Source: Meishania sp964351985 (GTDB lineage: Bacteria > Bacteroidota > Bacteroidia > Flavobacteriales > Flavobacteriaceae). Taken from it: a DNA stretch of 64,000 nt. Both the position numbers and the translations under genes were made by a program. Shown in pieces: positions 19,001 to 25,999 of this stretch (within the stretch, counting starts at the first letter, position 1; each line of letters begins with the position of its first letter). The stretch spans positions 124,001 through 188,000 of the forward strand of contig CAYGPR010000001.1 in assembly GCA_964351985.1 (NCBI GenBank). Direction: 5' to 3'. The notes under the pieces were generated by a model. That model made no database searches. It was not told the DNA's origin and worked only from the letters and a program-made list of their open reading frames with translations.

Positions 19001-19233
19001 ACAAAGTTGAATTTCCAATCTCCATTAAGATTTAAATATCTGCGGGAGTTTTCTTTGTTTTCTATTTTAGGGGATTCCAAAGCAAAAAAAGTTGCTCGAG
19101 GTGGCAACTTATTTTCTTCAAATATTTCGTGATTAAAGTGATTGATTTGCTCGGCCACAACTTTTAGCGGTTCTTGTTTGCAACTGGTTATCGCACACAA
19201 AAAGAATACAAGAAAAATATAATTTGATTTCAT
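16090..19233 (-). CDS. GH2 beta-galactosidase, LacZ type, lipoprotein
   Basis: 1047 residues, full LacZ length. A lipoprotein signal ends at ITSC with C18. Then sugar-binding, immunoglobulin-like, TIM-barrel and small-chain domains follow. The acid/base glutamate is E478 in SLGNEAGEG and the nucleophile E541 in IIEYAHAMGNS; FIWDWVDQSL follows. It hydrolyses terminal beta-galactosides outside the cytoplasm, anchored in a membrane. It stands alone, convergent with the DinB-like gene and divergent from the sorbosone-dehydrogenase-like gene. Marine flavobacteria carry many GH2 enzymes for algal galactans, so lactose need not be the substrate. Confidence 0.9.
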   Translation of the reverse strand: MKSNYIFLVFFLCAITSCKQEPLKVVAEQINHFNHEIFEENKLPPRATFFALESPKIENKENSRRYLNLNGDWKFNFVKDPKKRPTTFQNTDFDDADWKTIPVPANWEVEGYDFPIYLDERYPFDTKWPDAPADYNPVGTYRKEVNLTDEFLSEDVILHFEGAKSAMYVYVNGNYVGYSQGSKTPADFNISSFVSEGKNLIALQLFRWSDASYLESQDMLRMSGIERDVYLYTRPKVYVSDYFADANLDDTYSKGIFKGTVSITNTTSEKASRKVSLELMEGGTSVYQISETLEIPENSTVEFHTDKIIEKVKSWSAEVPNLYDLKITLEDSANDANSEYINRQTGFRRVEIKNSQVLFNGKAIYIKGVDRHETDPFTGHVVSRASMEKDIKLMKQNNINAVRSSHYPNDPYWLDLCDTYGLYVVDEANIESHPLAIDEKTQIGNEMSWLPAHMERTQRMYYRDRNHPSIYSWSLGNEAGEGEIFRTTYKWLKEKDDNRVVQYEPAGKEDYTDLYCPMYPKFDYLIEHGKSDSDKPSIIIEYAHAMGNSVGNLQDYWDIIEKYPNLQGGFIWDWVDQSLEYKDENGKPYLAYGHDFHPDLPTDGNFLNNGLVDPYRNAHPHLSEVKKVYEPAQFYYKGNGIIEIENKNFFADFSDKEMRIRILNNGVEVFEKTNIALNVLPGKIQKIKLAEIPDVFVPEDEYILEVSLLQKNATPLIPEGNEVAWDQFVLNKGVHQTMATSEGSPLEINTSAADFEIKNDKTNLKIGSESGEVLSWTFDGTEITNQPIRPNFWRPPTDNDLGNGMDKWAKIWQDATYNYSAELVAPPKKSQSVVAFKVRYSTPNKEAEVLVDYTFEPNGTLQIKFNFQPKQAALPNIPRLGMYLTLPKNFTTVEWYGKGPEESYWDRKTGLKTGLYSGKVEEQFHRYSRPQETGNKTDVRWMILSNGQISLKAQSQGQLLNTSVWPFAMPELDFDSATDGAASASGLVPVTKKHGADIKLGNAVQWNIDYRQMGVGGDNSWGAPVHDEYMIQPKRYEYSFSIQPIKN

Positions 19234-19379
19234 TATGGCCTTTTAAAACTCGTTGTTCTTAAGCCAATTTACAAATAATGACACCCATTGGTCGATTTCG
19301 ATGCCAATTTTGAATTTTTGTTACATAAATGATATTGAAACACTAACTTTAAGCCTTGCCAACCTAATAAATACTCGTC

Positions 19380-20657
19380 ATGAAACTCGTACGCACTGCC
19401 CGGAACTTATCACTATCAATTGCAACTCTTGTATTGGCTTCACTATTCTTACATTGTAAAAGCGAAACCAAAAAAGAAGAAGTAAAAGTTGCAGTCAATG
19501 AGACCCTCTTAATAGCTCCCGAAGGATTTTCCGTAGCAGAAATCGGCAAAGACTTAGGTGCGGTTCGACATTTGACAGTCACTAAGAACGGGGATGTCTA
19601 TGCGAATCGATCCGTACTAAAGGACAGTACAAGCATTATTATGCTCAGAGATACCAACAAAGACGGCGCCATTGACGAACAAAGGGAATTCGGCGAAGTG
19701 CCCGGAACAGGTATTCTAGCCAAAGACAACTACCTCTATGCCTCTTCAAATTCCGGAGTGCACCGCTATGCATTGAACGATAACCATGAGATTATAGATG
19801 CCGATAATCCTGAAAAAATAGTGGACGGACTTATCGATATGGGCCGTGACAATGCAAAACCATTTGCCATCGATGGCAATGACAATCTGTACGTGACCAT
19901 AGGTTCTTGGAACGACGCCTGCAGAGATCAAGAAACCGAAAAAGGGATGATCCCCTGTACGCTTTTGGATTCCGCAGGAGGAATTTGGAAATTCAACGCC
20001 AATAAACCGAATCAAACCTATGCCGACGGGACCCGCTACGCCACCGGACTTAAAAATGCAGTCGGTATCACATGGAACACAAAAACCAATTCTTTGTTCG
20101 CGACCGATCACGGCCGAGGCGGGTTGAGCAATTTTTATCCTGAGCTTTTCACTCCACAACAAAATGACGAATTGCCCTCGGAAACATTCTATGAATTGAA
20201 AGAGAACGATGATGCGGGTTGGCCCTCAACCTATTATGACCATCAAAAGGGTAAAAGAGTACTCGCCCCTGAATACGGTGGTGATGGTGAAAAAACAAGT
20301 GATGAAAAATTCGTGGATCCCATTGTAGGTTTCCCGGCGCACTTAGGTCCGAACGATGTGCTGTTCTATACGGGTGACATGTTCCCTGAACGCTATAAGA
20401 ACGGAGCGTTCATTGCTTTTCACAATCAATCGAAAGAAATTGAAAAGGGCTTTTTTGTCGCTTTTGTTCCATTTAAAAATGGAAAACCAGATGGCGATTG
20501 GGAAATTTTCTTGGATAATTTCGCGGGAATTGATTTGGCAAACCCAACCGAAAGAGATGAACTAAAACATCGACCATGCGGTTTGGCACAAGGGCCCGAT
20601 GGCGCACTCTATGTCTGTGATGATTTTGGGGGAAGCATTTTTAAGATAACCTCTTAA
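19380..20657 (+). CDS. sorbosone-dehydrogenase-like beta-propeller lipoprotein
   Basis: 425 residues with a lipoprotein signal (LFLHC, C26). The body is a six-bladed propeller of the glucose/sorbosone dehydrogenase family, with repeats such as GDVYANRS, GVHRYALN, NLYVTIGSWNDAC, GIWKFNAN, ATGLKNAVGITWN and the C-terminal GPDGALYVCDDFGGSIFKI. Family members are soluble PQQ-dependent sugar dehydrogenases, although many homologues have no tested activity. It probably oxidises an aldose in the periplasm. The convergent phosphatase gene ends 13 bases away. Confidence 0.8.
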   Translation: MKLVRTARNLSLSIATLVLASLFLHCKSETKKEEVKVAVNETLLIAPEGFSVAEIGKDLGAVRHLTVTKNGDVYANRSVLKDSTSIIMLRDTNKDGAIDEQREFGEVPGTGILAKDNYLYASSNSGVHRYALNDNHEIIDADNPEKIVDGLIDMGRDNAKPFAIDGNDNLYVTIGSWNDACRDQETEKGMIPCTLLDSAGGIWKFNANKPNQTYADGTRYATGLKNAVGITWNTKTNSLFATDHGRGGLSNFYPELFTPQQNDELPSETFYELKENDDAGWPSTYYDHQKGKRVLAPEYGGDGEKTSDEKFVDPIVGFPAHLGPNDVLFYTGDMFPERYKNGAFIAFHNQSKEIEKGFFVAFVPFKNGKPDGDWEIFLDNFAGIDLANPTERDELKHRPCGLAQGPDGALYVCDDFGGSIFKITS

Positions 20658-20670
20658 AGTGATAAAAAAG

Positions 20671-22086
20671 CTATTCCTCTTTTACAAAGTCTTTTCGTAA
20701 TCGAACAGGAGTGTTGGGCACTCTGTTAATCAACTTCTTTTTGCCCTTTTTCTTGATGAGTTCAAAAGCGTCATACAGTGTTCCAATAGGTGTATAGGCT
20801 CCATATTTAATAGAATTCTTCGAAACCGTTATGATTTGGAATAGCTGGGTATATTCCCCTCTGCGTACCATCCATTCTTGGTCTTTTGACTCGTACATTT
20901 TAGGTCCGCTTACGGAGACCGCATAAATAGTGCCCGCGTCTTTGACTACGGTCAGTCCTTCTCCTCGATTTTCCGTAAAGCCCCGGGCATACGTATGGTC
21001 GTGGCCCTGCAGCACCAAGTCGACTTTGTACTTGTCGATCAGGGGTTTCAATGCTTCTCGAAGTTCTTTGTTGTCCCTTCCTTTGGCCGTGGAAAAAATC
21101 GGATAATGCAAGGTCAAGGCCGTCCATTTTTTGGTGTTTTTGCTCAAAACGGAATCAAGCCATTTGACCTGGGTGGCACGTGCTTCCAAACTCTCGTCGA
21201 AACCTTCCGCATCAATGGAAATCAGTTTCATGTTCTGATAATCGATGGCATAACATGTTTCTTTTAAAACATCTAGCGGTCCGTTTTCAGGCAGTGTGAA
21301 CTGCGGCCTCCACAAAGAGGACAGTGTCCCGTTTCGATATTCATGATTGCCCGGTGTCATCATACTGGGAATCGTCGCATGTATAAAACTTCCGGCATGA
21401 AACCATTCGCCCCATTCCAAATTGGCATCCCTATCATTGATCAAATCCCCGGCATGCAACATGAAATCCACATTGGGGAATTGTCGATATGAATTTCGAA
21501 TAACACGAGACCATAATGATTTTACACTATTTTGGGCATCACCAAAATAGATAAAACTGAATGGTGCGTCGGGATTATCATGCGCGGTCGTCGTCTGGTA
21601 CCATTCACTCCAATAACCCTCTTCTTCAGAGCCATTTCCAACGCGATAGACATAGGTCGTATTGGGCTGAAGATTTAAAATTACTGCGGAATGAAAAGTA
21701 GCTTTGACCAAAGGTTCCCTACTATTTTGGTTTTCGAACTTCTGCGAAGCAGCCTTTACTTTACGTACATCACGTAATAGAAATTCAGGACCATCGGTCG
21801 CCAAAGCAACTTCAACAAGACCAGAATCGATTTGTTGGTCCGTTCGCCAATTGACCGCAAAACTATGGGCGGGATCTACGGTAAGATTGGCGATAACACG
21901 ATCGGGTGTCTTTGACGGAAAAATCAATTTATGGGAAACGATCGAATCATGCTCGACATAATGAGTATGGGAATGGCCATGTTCGGCAGGCAATTGACCG
22001 TATGCCATTTCTTGGTTTGCCATAAAACCAAGGTGTAACAAAATAATGCTCAGGGCACCTGAAAAAAATTGCTTTCCCATTTCCAT
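20671..22086 (-). CDS. purple-acid-phosphatase-like metallophosphoesterase
   Basis: 471 residues with a signal peptide. A fibronectin-like N-terminal domain (about 60-165) is followed by a metallophosphoesterase core showing FGDAQNS, HAGDLIND, PGNHEY, LHYPIFS and QGHDHTYARG, the five metal-ligand motifs of purple acid phosphatases. It should release phosphate from organic esters outside the cytoplasm. It is a single gene, with no phosphate-regulon box that I can identify. The tRNA fragment and GIY-YIG gene lie immediately upstream on the same strand. Confidence 0.85.
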   Translation of the reverse strand: MEMGKQFFSGALSIILLHLGFMANQEMAYGQLPAEHGHSHTHYVEHDSIVSHKLIFPSKTPDRVIANLTVDPAHSFAVNWRTDQQIDSGLVEVALATDGPEFLLRDVRKVKAASQKFENQNSREPLVKATFHSAVILNLQPNTTYVYRVGNGSEEEGYWSEWYQTTTAHDNPDAPFSFIYFGDAQNSVKSLWSRVIRNSYRQFPNVDFMLHAGDLINDRDANLEWGEWFHAGSFIHATIPSMMTPGNHEYRNGTLSSLWRPQFTLPENGPLDVLKETCYAIDYQNMKLISIDAEGFDESLEARATQVKWLDSVLSKNTKKWTALTLHYPIFSTAKGRDNKELREALKPLIDKYKVDLVLQGHDHTYARGFTENRGEGLTVVKDAGTIYAVSVSGPKMYESKDQEWMVRRGEYTQLFQIITVSKNSIKYGAYTPIGTLYDAFELIKKKGKKKLINRVPNTPVRLRKDFVKEE

Positions 22087-22179
22087 ATGATTTGATAACC
22101 CCTAAAATAGTTTTATATAGGATATTAATCCAAATTTCTTAGGAGATGTTCTTGTTAAGAATTAAGTATACGACATAAT

Positions 22180-22278
22180 CAAAAATAAAAAAGAGAAGCT
22201 TCGCAGCTTCTCTTTGTGGTCCCACCTGGGCTCGAACCAGGGACCACCTGTCCCGATAGCTATCGGGAGAGTCAGGTG
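22180..22278 (-). repeat. truncated duplicate of the tRNA 3' half and its terminator
   Basis: Bases 22180-22250 repeat 22572-22642 with one mismatch in 71 bases, and 22269-22278 repeat 22648-22657. This covers the terminator hairpin, T arm, variable region and anticodon stem of the CAU tRNA. The five bases ATTAT, which carry part of the anticodon and loop, are replaced by the 18-base palindrome TCCCGATAGCTATCGGGA (22251-22268). The 5' half of the tRNA is absent, so this copy cannot give a tRNA. Confidence 0.85.
22192..22213 (-). terminator. duplicated tRNA terminator, now behind the GIY-YIG gene
   Basis: AGAGAAGCT at 22192-22200 pairs with AGCTTCTCT at 22205-22213 around a four-base loop, followed on the minus strand by a T-rich run. 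It is a copy of the hairpin behind the intact tRNA. Confidence 0.75.
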
Positions 22279-22568
22279 TTTTTTGTTTCATTAAAAACCT
22301 TTTCCCTCATCTCAGGATAGCAATTCAGGTTTTTGATATATTTCCTACTCTTCATGGATTTGATTTTCCGTTCTAAACGAATCGCATGAGGATAATCCTC
22401 ACATTCGAACCCCACAAACAACTGCCAGTCATTAGTTTGTGAAGTGAACGTTTTAGGGCCGTACTTTCCAGTGTTGTGACTCTCAATGCGGGACTCAAGA
22501 TTCTTATGGCAGACGCCAACATAGAATTTATCCAATGATGCACTGTGAAGAATATAAGTATAAGGCAT
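22272..22568 (-). CDS. GIY-YIG endonuclease, tRNA-associated (98 aa)
   Basis: 98 residues from the ATG at 22568. It has the compact UvrC-like GIY-YIG plan: PYTYILHSASLDKFYVGVC at the start, R29-like arginine in NLESRIESHNTGK, and the glutamate in AIRLERKIKSMKSRKYI. This lone-domain family is common in Flavobacteriia. A TTG two codons earlier is in frame, but the ATG fits family N-termini. Its last codons and TGA stop are made from the duplicated tRNA sequence (CACCTGA), and it starts just past the terminator of the intact tRNA. It lies on the same strand as the tRNA, between the two tRNA copies, as if it belongs to a unit inserted there. Confidence 0.85.
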   Translation of the reverse strand: MPYTYILHSASLDKFYVGVCHKNLESRIESHNTGKYGPKTFTSQTNDWQLFVGFECEDYPHAIRLERKIKSMKSRKYIKNLNCYPEMREKVFNETKNT

Positions 22569-22583
22569 GAGCAAAAATAAAAA

Positions 22584-22605
22584 AGAGAAGCTTCGCAGCT
22601 TCTCT
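22584..22605 (-). terminator. intrinsic terminator of the CAU tRNA
   Basis: AGAGAAGCT at 22584-22592 and AGCTTCTCT at 22597-22605 form a nine-base stem with a TCGC loop; on the minus strand the hairpin is followed by TTTTTATTTTT. It ends 4 bases after the tRNA 3' end. Confidence 0.8.
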
Positions 22606-22608
22606 TCG

Positions 22609-22682
22609 TGGTCCCACCTGGGCTCGAACCAGGGACCACCTGATTATGAGTCAGGTGCTCTAACCAACTGAGCTATAGGACC
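22609..22682 (-). tRNA. tRNA with CAU anticodon (elongator Met or Ile2)
   Basis: A 74-base cloverleaf on the minus strand. The acceptor stem pairs GGTCCTA with TGGGACC (one G-T pair), the D arm reads AGCTCAGTTGGTTAGAGC, the anticodon stem-loop is ACCTGA-CTCATAA-TCAGGT with anticodon CAT, and the T loop is GGTTCGAGCC. CCA is not encoded. The G1-C72 pair and the anticodon stem exclude an initiator. CAU could be elongator methionine or, if the C is modified to lysidine, isoleucine. I cannot choose from sequence with certainty. Confidence 0.92.
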
Positions 22683-22732
22683 GAATAAGGGGGCAAATTT
22701 AAAGCTTCTTACGAAGTGTGCCAAACATAAAT

Positions 22733-23137
22733 TCAATTTTCGATTTCCTGGCACAACTCAACCAAAACACCATTGGCCGTTTTAGGGTGTATAAAGGCCA
22801 CCAACTTGTTATCGGCACCTTTTTTCGGAACGTCATTCAACAGAACAAACCCGTTGTCTTTCAATCGTGACATCTCGGCCTCTATATCATCCACGGCGAA
22901 TGCAATATGATGTACCCCTTCCCCTTTTTTGGCGATAAATTTTGCAATAGGGCCATCTTCATCGGTAGATTCCAATAGTTCGATTTTATTTGGTCCGGAC
23001 TTGAAAAATGATGTTTTTACACCTTCGGATAAAACTTCTTCCATCTTGTAGTGTGATATGCCCAACAATTTTTCGAAGAGTAGGTTCGACGTATCCAAGT
23101 TTTTTACTGCGATTCCGATATGTTCGATTTTATCCAC
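22733..23137 (-). CDS. mce: methylmalonyl-CoA epimerase
   Basis: 134 residues, usual length. A double VOC fold beginning MDKIEHIGIAVKNLDTS, with metal ligands H7, E in NKIELLE, H91-like in GEGVHHIAFAVDD and E in GVLVELCQE. It interconverts the R and S forms of methylmalonyl-CoA, linking propionyl-CoA with succinyl-CoA together with methylmalonyl-CoA mutase. It is divergent from rbfA across a 51-bp gap that holds a perfect 12-bp palindrome. Confidence 0.92.
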   Translation of the reverse strand: MDKIEHIGIAVKNLDTSNLLFEKLLGISHYKMEEVLSEGVKTSFFKSGPNKIELLESTDEDGPIAKFIAKKGEGVHHIAFAVDDIEAEMSRLKDNGFVLLNDVPKKGADNKLVAFIHPKTANGVLVELCQEIEN

Positions 23138-23162
23138 TATCTCTATTTAAACCACTAAAATA

Positions 23163-23184
23163 CACAATATTGTGCGTATTTTTG
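23163..23184. promoter_or_regulatory. palindrome and -7 box between mce and rbfA
   Basis: CACAATATTGTG at 23163-23174 is a perfect palindrome. Directly after it TATTTTTG at 23177-23184 matches the TAnnTTTG box on the plus strand, and on the other side TATTTTAG on the minus strand is a one-mismatch box facing mce. The rbfA ATG is at 23189, so an rbfA transcript from this box would be almost leaderless. Confidence 0.4.
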
Positions 23185-23188
23185 CCCC

Positions 23189-23581
23189 ATGGAAACACAG
23201 CGTCAAAAAAAGATTGCGGGGGTCATACAAAGGGATATCGTTGATATTTTACAGCGTGCTGCAATTGGAGGAGGTCTTCGCAATACGTTGATTTCGGTGA
23301 CCAAGGTATCAGTAACAACCGACCTATCGATCGCCAAGATATATCTTAGTATTTTCCCCAATACCGATGCCAAGGAACTTATGGAAGGCATTGCATCGAA
23401 CCAGCCCTTGATCAAACATGAACTCGCCCAGCGAACAAGACATCAACTGCGCAGGGTACCCGAATTATTATTTTTTCTCGATGATTCCTTGGACTATATA
23501 GAGGGGATAGAAAAATCTTTAAAAGGGGAAGAAAACCCTATAGAGAATCGTGACCTCTTGCCCAAAAGAAAAAAATCGTAA
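23189..23581 (+). CDS. rbfA: ribosome-binding factor A
   Basis: 130 residues starting METQRQKKIAGVIQRDIVDIL, the usual flavobacterial RbfA N-terminus, with the type II KH fold and the late HQLRRVPELLFFLDDSLDYIEGIEKSL segment. RbfA binds immature 30S subunits and helps 16S rRNA maturation at low temperature. The LolE-like permease gene follows at once and can start either inside the rbfA end or 10 bases after its stop, an arrangement common in this family of bacteria. Confidence 0.95.
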   Translation: METQRQKKIAGVIQRDIVDILQRAAIGGGLRNTLISVTKVSVTTDLSIAKIYLSIFPNTDAKELMEGIASNQPLIKHELAQRTRHQLRRVPELLFFLDDSLDYIEGIEKSLKGEENPIENRDLLPKRKKS

Positions 23582-24794
23582 TCGGCATAATTTGAATTTT
23601 CCCTTATACATCGCCAAGCGATATGTTCGTTCGAAAAGTAGCCAGAATGCGGTGAATATCATCAATTTCATCACCTTTCTCGTAATCGTTATAGGGTCTG
23701 CAGCCCTTTTTATAGTCTTATCAGGATTTGCCGGACTAAAAACCTTCAGTCTCTCTTTCAGCAATGCGTTCGACCCCGATTTGAAAGCGCTTCCTGCCAC
23801 TGGAAAGTTCTTTTCGATTTCACCGGAACAGGAAAAGGCTTTGGAAAATGTAGACGGGGTCGCTGCCTACTCCAAGGAAATCGTTGAAAGGGTCTATCTC
23901 TCCCATAAAAAATTAGGGCATATCGCCGAAATCAAAGGGGTTGACGAAAATTATACCAAAGCCACCGGAATCGACAGTACCATCGCCATCGGAACTTGGT
24001 CGATCGATCAAAATCAAGGGGTCGCTGGTTGGGGGTTGGTCGATATTCTAAATTTGACACCCAACCAAGTCCGGAATCCGTTGGAAGTGATTGCGTTCAA
24101 ACCTGGAAAAGGTTCTATTTCGCAGGCAAATACTGCCAGTTTGTACAATTCCACACCTTTGATTATCAGCGGTGTCTATTCCGTTGAGGAAGACTTGGAC
24201 CAAAAATATGTCTTTGCCAATCTACCCTTGGTGCAGGCCATGCTCGAAAAGGACGGTACCCAGATTTCAGGTATTAATCTCAAGCTGCTAGAAGGGGCCG
24301 ATGTTGCCCAAATAAAGCAGCGTATAGAAACGCTTTTTGACAACAAAGTGGAGCTTCGAGATCGACAAGAGTTGAACAGTTCGTTGCACCGTATGTTGAA
24401 TACGGAGAACTTGGCCACCTATCTAATCTTTACCTTGGTCTTGATCATTGCCCTTTTTAATGTGGTGGGCGCCATTATCATGATGATTTTGGACAAACAA
24501 CAGAACTCTAAAACGTTGTACAGTCTTGGCACTACAATAAAGGATATTAGACGCATTTATTTTGTGCAAGGAATACTGGTCACCAGTTTGGGCGGCCTTA
24601 TCGGAGTAATAATCGGCTCTCTTTTAATAGGCTCTCAATTGGCCTTCGGATGGCTTAAAATCACCCCTTCACTTGCCTATCCAGTGGCTTATCAATTCAT
24701 CAACGTACTGATCGTGATGGCCACCATTGTAGTATTGGGAATTATCGCCTCAAAAATTGCGAGCAGTAGGGTTACCAAGAAATTATTGGCCTAA
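23550..24794 (+). CDS. LolE/FtsX-type ABC transporter permease
   Basis: Up to 414 residues. One membrane helix near the N-terminus (NIINFITFLVIVIGSAALFIVL), a large periplasmic domain (about 70-285), then three C-terminal helices with the FtsX domain (LIFTLVLIIALFNVVGAIIMM, then two more). This matches LolC/LolE permeases that extract lipoproteins from the inner membrane with the LolD ATPase. The frame is open from 23550 (overlapping rbfA by 32 bases), but TTG at 23592, giving LNFPLYIAKRYVRSK, fits homologues better. The ATPase gene is not in the window. Its end overlaps the convergent dus gene by four bases. Confidence 0.88.
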   Translation: MTSCPKEKNRNRHNLNFPLYIAKRYVRSKSSQNAVNIINFITFLVIVIGSAALFIVLSGFAGLKTFSLSFSNAFDPDLKALPATGKFFSISPEQEKALENVDGVAAYSKEIVERVYLSHKKLGHIAEIKGVDENYTKATGIDSTIAIGTWSIDQNQGVAGWGLVDILNLTPNQVRNPLEVIAFKPGKGSISQANTASLYNSTPLIISGVYSVEEDLDQKYVFANLPLVQAMLEKDGTQISGINLKLLEGADVAQIKQRIETLFDNKVELRDRQELNSSLHRMLNTENLATYLIFTLVLIIALFNVVGAIIMMILDKQQNSKTLYSLGTTIKDIRRIYFVQGILVTSLGGLIGVIIGSLLIGSQLAFGWLKITPSLAYPVAYQFINVLIVMATIVVLGIIASKIASSRVTKKLLA

Positions 24795-25786
24795 CCCACA
24801 AATTCGTAATCCCCAAATTTCTCGAGTACCTCATCAAAAGCCGCAAAAACGTCTTCAGAATCATCACTGGTGACCATTTTCATGCGGTATTCCTTGAAGT
24901 TCGGTATGCCTTTAAAGTAATTGGTGTAGTGGCGACGTGTTTCAAAGACGCCCAATTTTTCACCCTTCCAATCGATGGCCATTTGCAAATGTCTCCGTGC
25001 TGCATCGACCCGCTCTTCCATGGTCGGTGGCGCTAAATGGGTGCCTGTTTTAAAATAGTGTTTTACCCCCTTAAAAAACCAAGGATAACCGATACTGGCA
25101 CGTCCGATCATCGCACCGTCTAGACCATATTCATCACGCATTCTTTCGGCGGCCTCGGGCGTATCTACATCTCCGTTACCGAATACGGGAATATGCATAC
25201 GTTGATTGTTCTTTACTTCGGCTATAGGTTTCCAGTTGGCGTTGCCCTTATACATTTGTGCGCGCGTACGACCATGAATGGCAATGGCCTTGCAGCCCAC
25301 ATCTTGCAATCTTTCGGCAACCTCGACTATTTTGATGGAATCGTCGTCCCAGCCCAATCGGGTCTTAACGGTAATCGGCAGCTTGGTTCGTTCTACCATG
25401 GCTTTTGTCAGGGAGACCATAAGATCAATATCTTTTAAAATTCCGGCCCCCGCGCCTTTGCTGACTACCTTCTTTACAGGGCAGCCAAAATTAATATCGA
25501 TGATATCGGGATTTGATTTCTCCACGATATCTACGGACTGCAACATGGAATCAAGATTGGCCCCAAAAATCTGAATGCCCACAGGACGTTCCTTTTCATA
25601 AATATCAAGTTTCATGACACTCTTTGCGGCATCTCGGATCAAACCTTCGGAAGAAATGAATTCGGTATACACGACATCGGCACCCTGTTCTTTGCACAAG
25701 GCACGAAAGGGCGGATCGCTGACATCTTCCATAGGCGCAAGAAGCAACGGAAATTCTGGTAGTTGTATGTCGCCAATTTTGGGCAT
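24791..25786 (-). CDS. dusB: tRNA-dihydrouridine synthase, DusB type
   Basis: 331 residues, FMN-dependent TIM barrel. Seen: PLLAPMEDVSDPPFR near the start, the NFGCPVKKV motif with the catalytic cysteine (about 101), KTRLGWDD with the phosphate-binding lysine, AIHGRTRAQMYKG, and GNGDV followed by DGAMIGRASIGYPW. It reduces uridines in tRNA D loops with NADPH. Single gene, converging with the LolE-like gene. Confidence 0.93.
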   Translation of the reverse strand: MPKIGDIQLPEFPLLLAPMEDVSDPPFRALCKEQGADVVYTEFISSEGLIRDAAKSVMKLDIYEKERPVGIQIFGANLDSMLQSVDIVEKSNPDIIDINFGCPVKKVVSKGAGAGILKDIDLMVSLTKAMVERTKLPITVKTRLGWDDDSIKIVEVAERLQDVGCKAIAIHGRTRAQMYKGNANWKPIAEVKNNQRMHIPVFGNGDVDTPEAAERMRDEYGLDGAMIGRASIGYPWFFKGVKHYFKTGTHLAPPTMEERVDAARRHLQMAIDWKGEKLGVFETRRHYTNYFKGIPNFKEYRMKMVTSDDSEDVFAAFDEVLEKFGDYEFVG

Positions 25787-25838
25787 TTTCTTTTTACGCT
25801 TTTTTGGGATGCAAATTTAGGGAAAATACTTGGCCTAA

Positions 25839-25993
25839 GTCATTGCGAGGAGCCAAATGCAAATTTGGAGCTTTTGCTAAAAGGTCTGTGGCGACGTGGC
25901 AATCTGTTCACGCCTAGTGCCAAGTTCAACAGATTGCTTCGTCACGACATAATATTCCAAAACTTCGACCTTCTGCCCGCTCCTCGCAATGAC
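25839..25993. repeat. nested inverted-repeat intergenic element, about 155 bp
   Basis: The outer arms GTCATTGCGAGGAGC (25839-25853) and GCTCCTCGCAATGAC (25979-25993) are perfect complements. Inside, GCGACGTGGCAATCTGTT (25891-25908) is complementary, with a few mismatches, to 25928-25945. The element lies between dusB and the end of the M28 peptidase gene. It is built like the REP or MITE-like elements dispersed in many Bacteroidota, and no frame is encoded. Confidence 0.7.
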
Positions 25994-25999
25994 GTGTTC

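Noticed and set aside
22373..22639. A frame running from the tRNA into the GIY-YIG gene in another phase
   Set aside because: It is a shadow; its first residues come from the tRNA T arm and the GIY-YIG motifs lie in the other frame.
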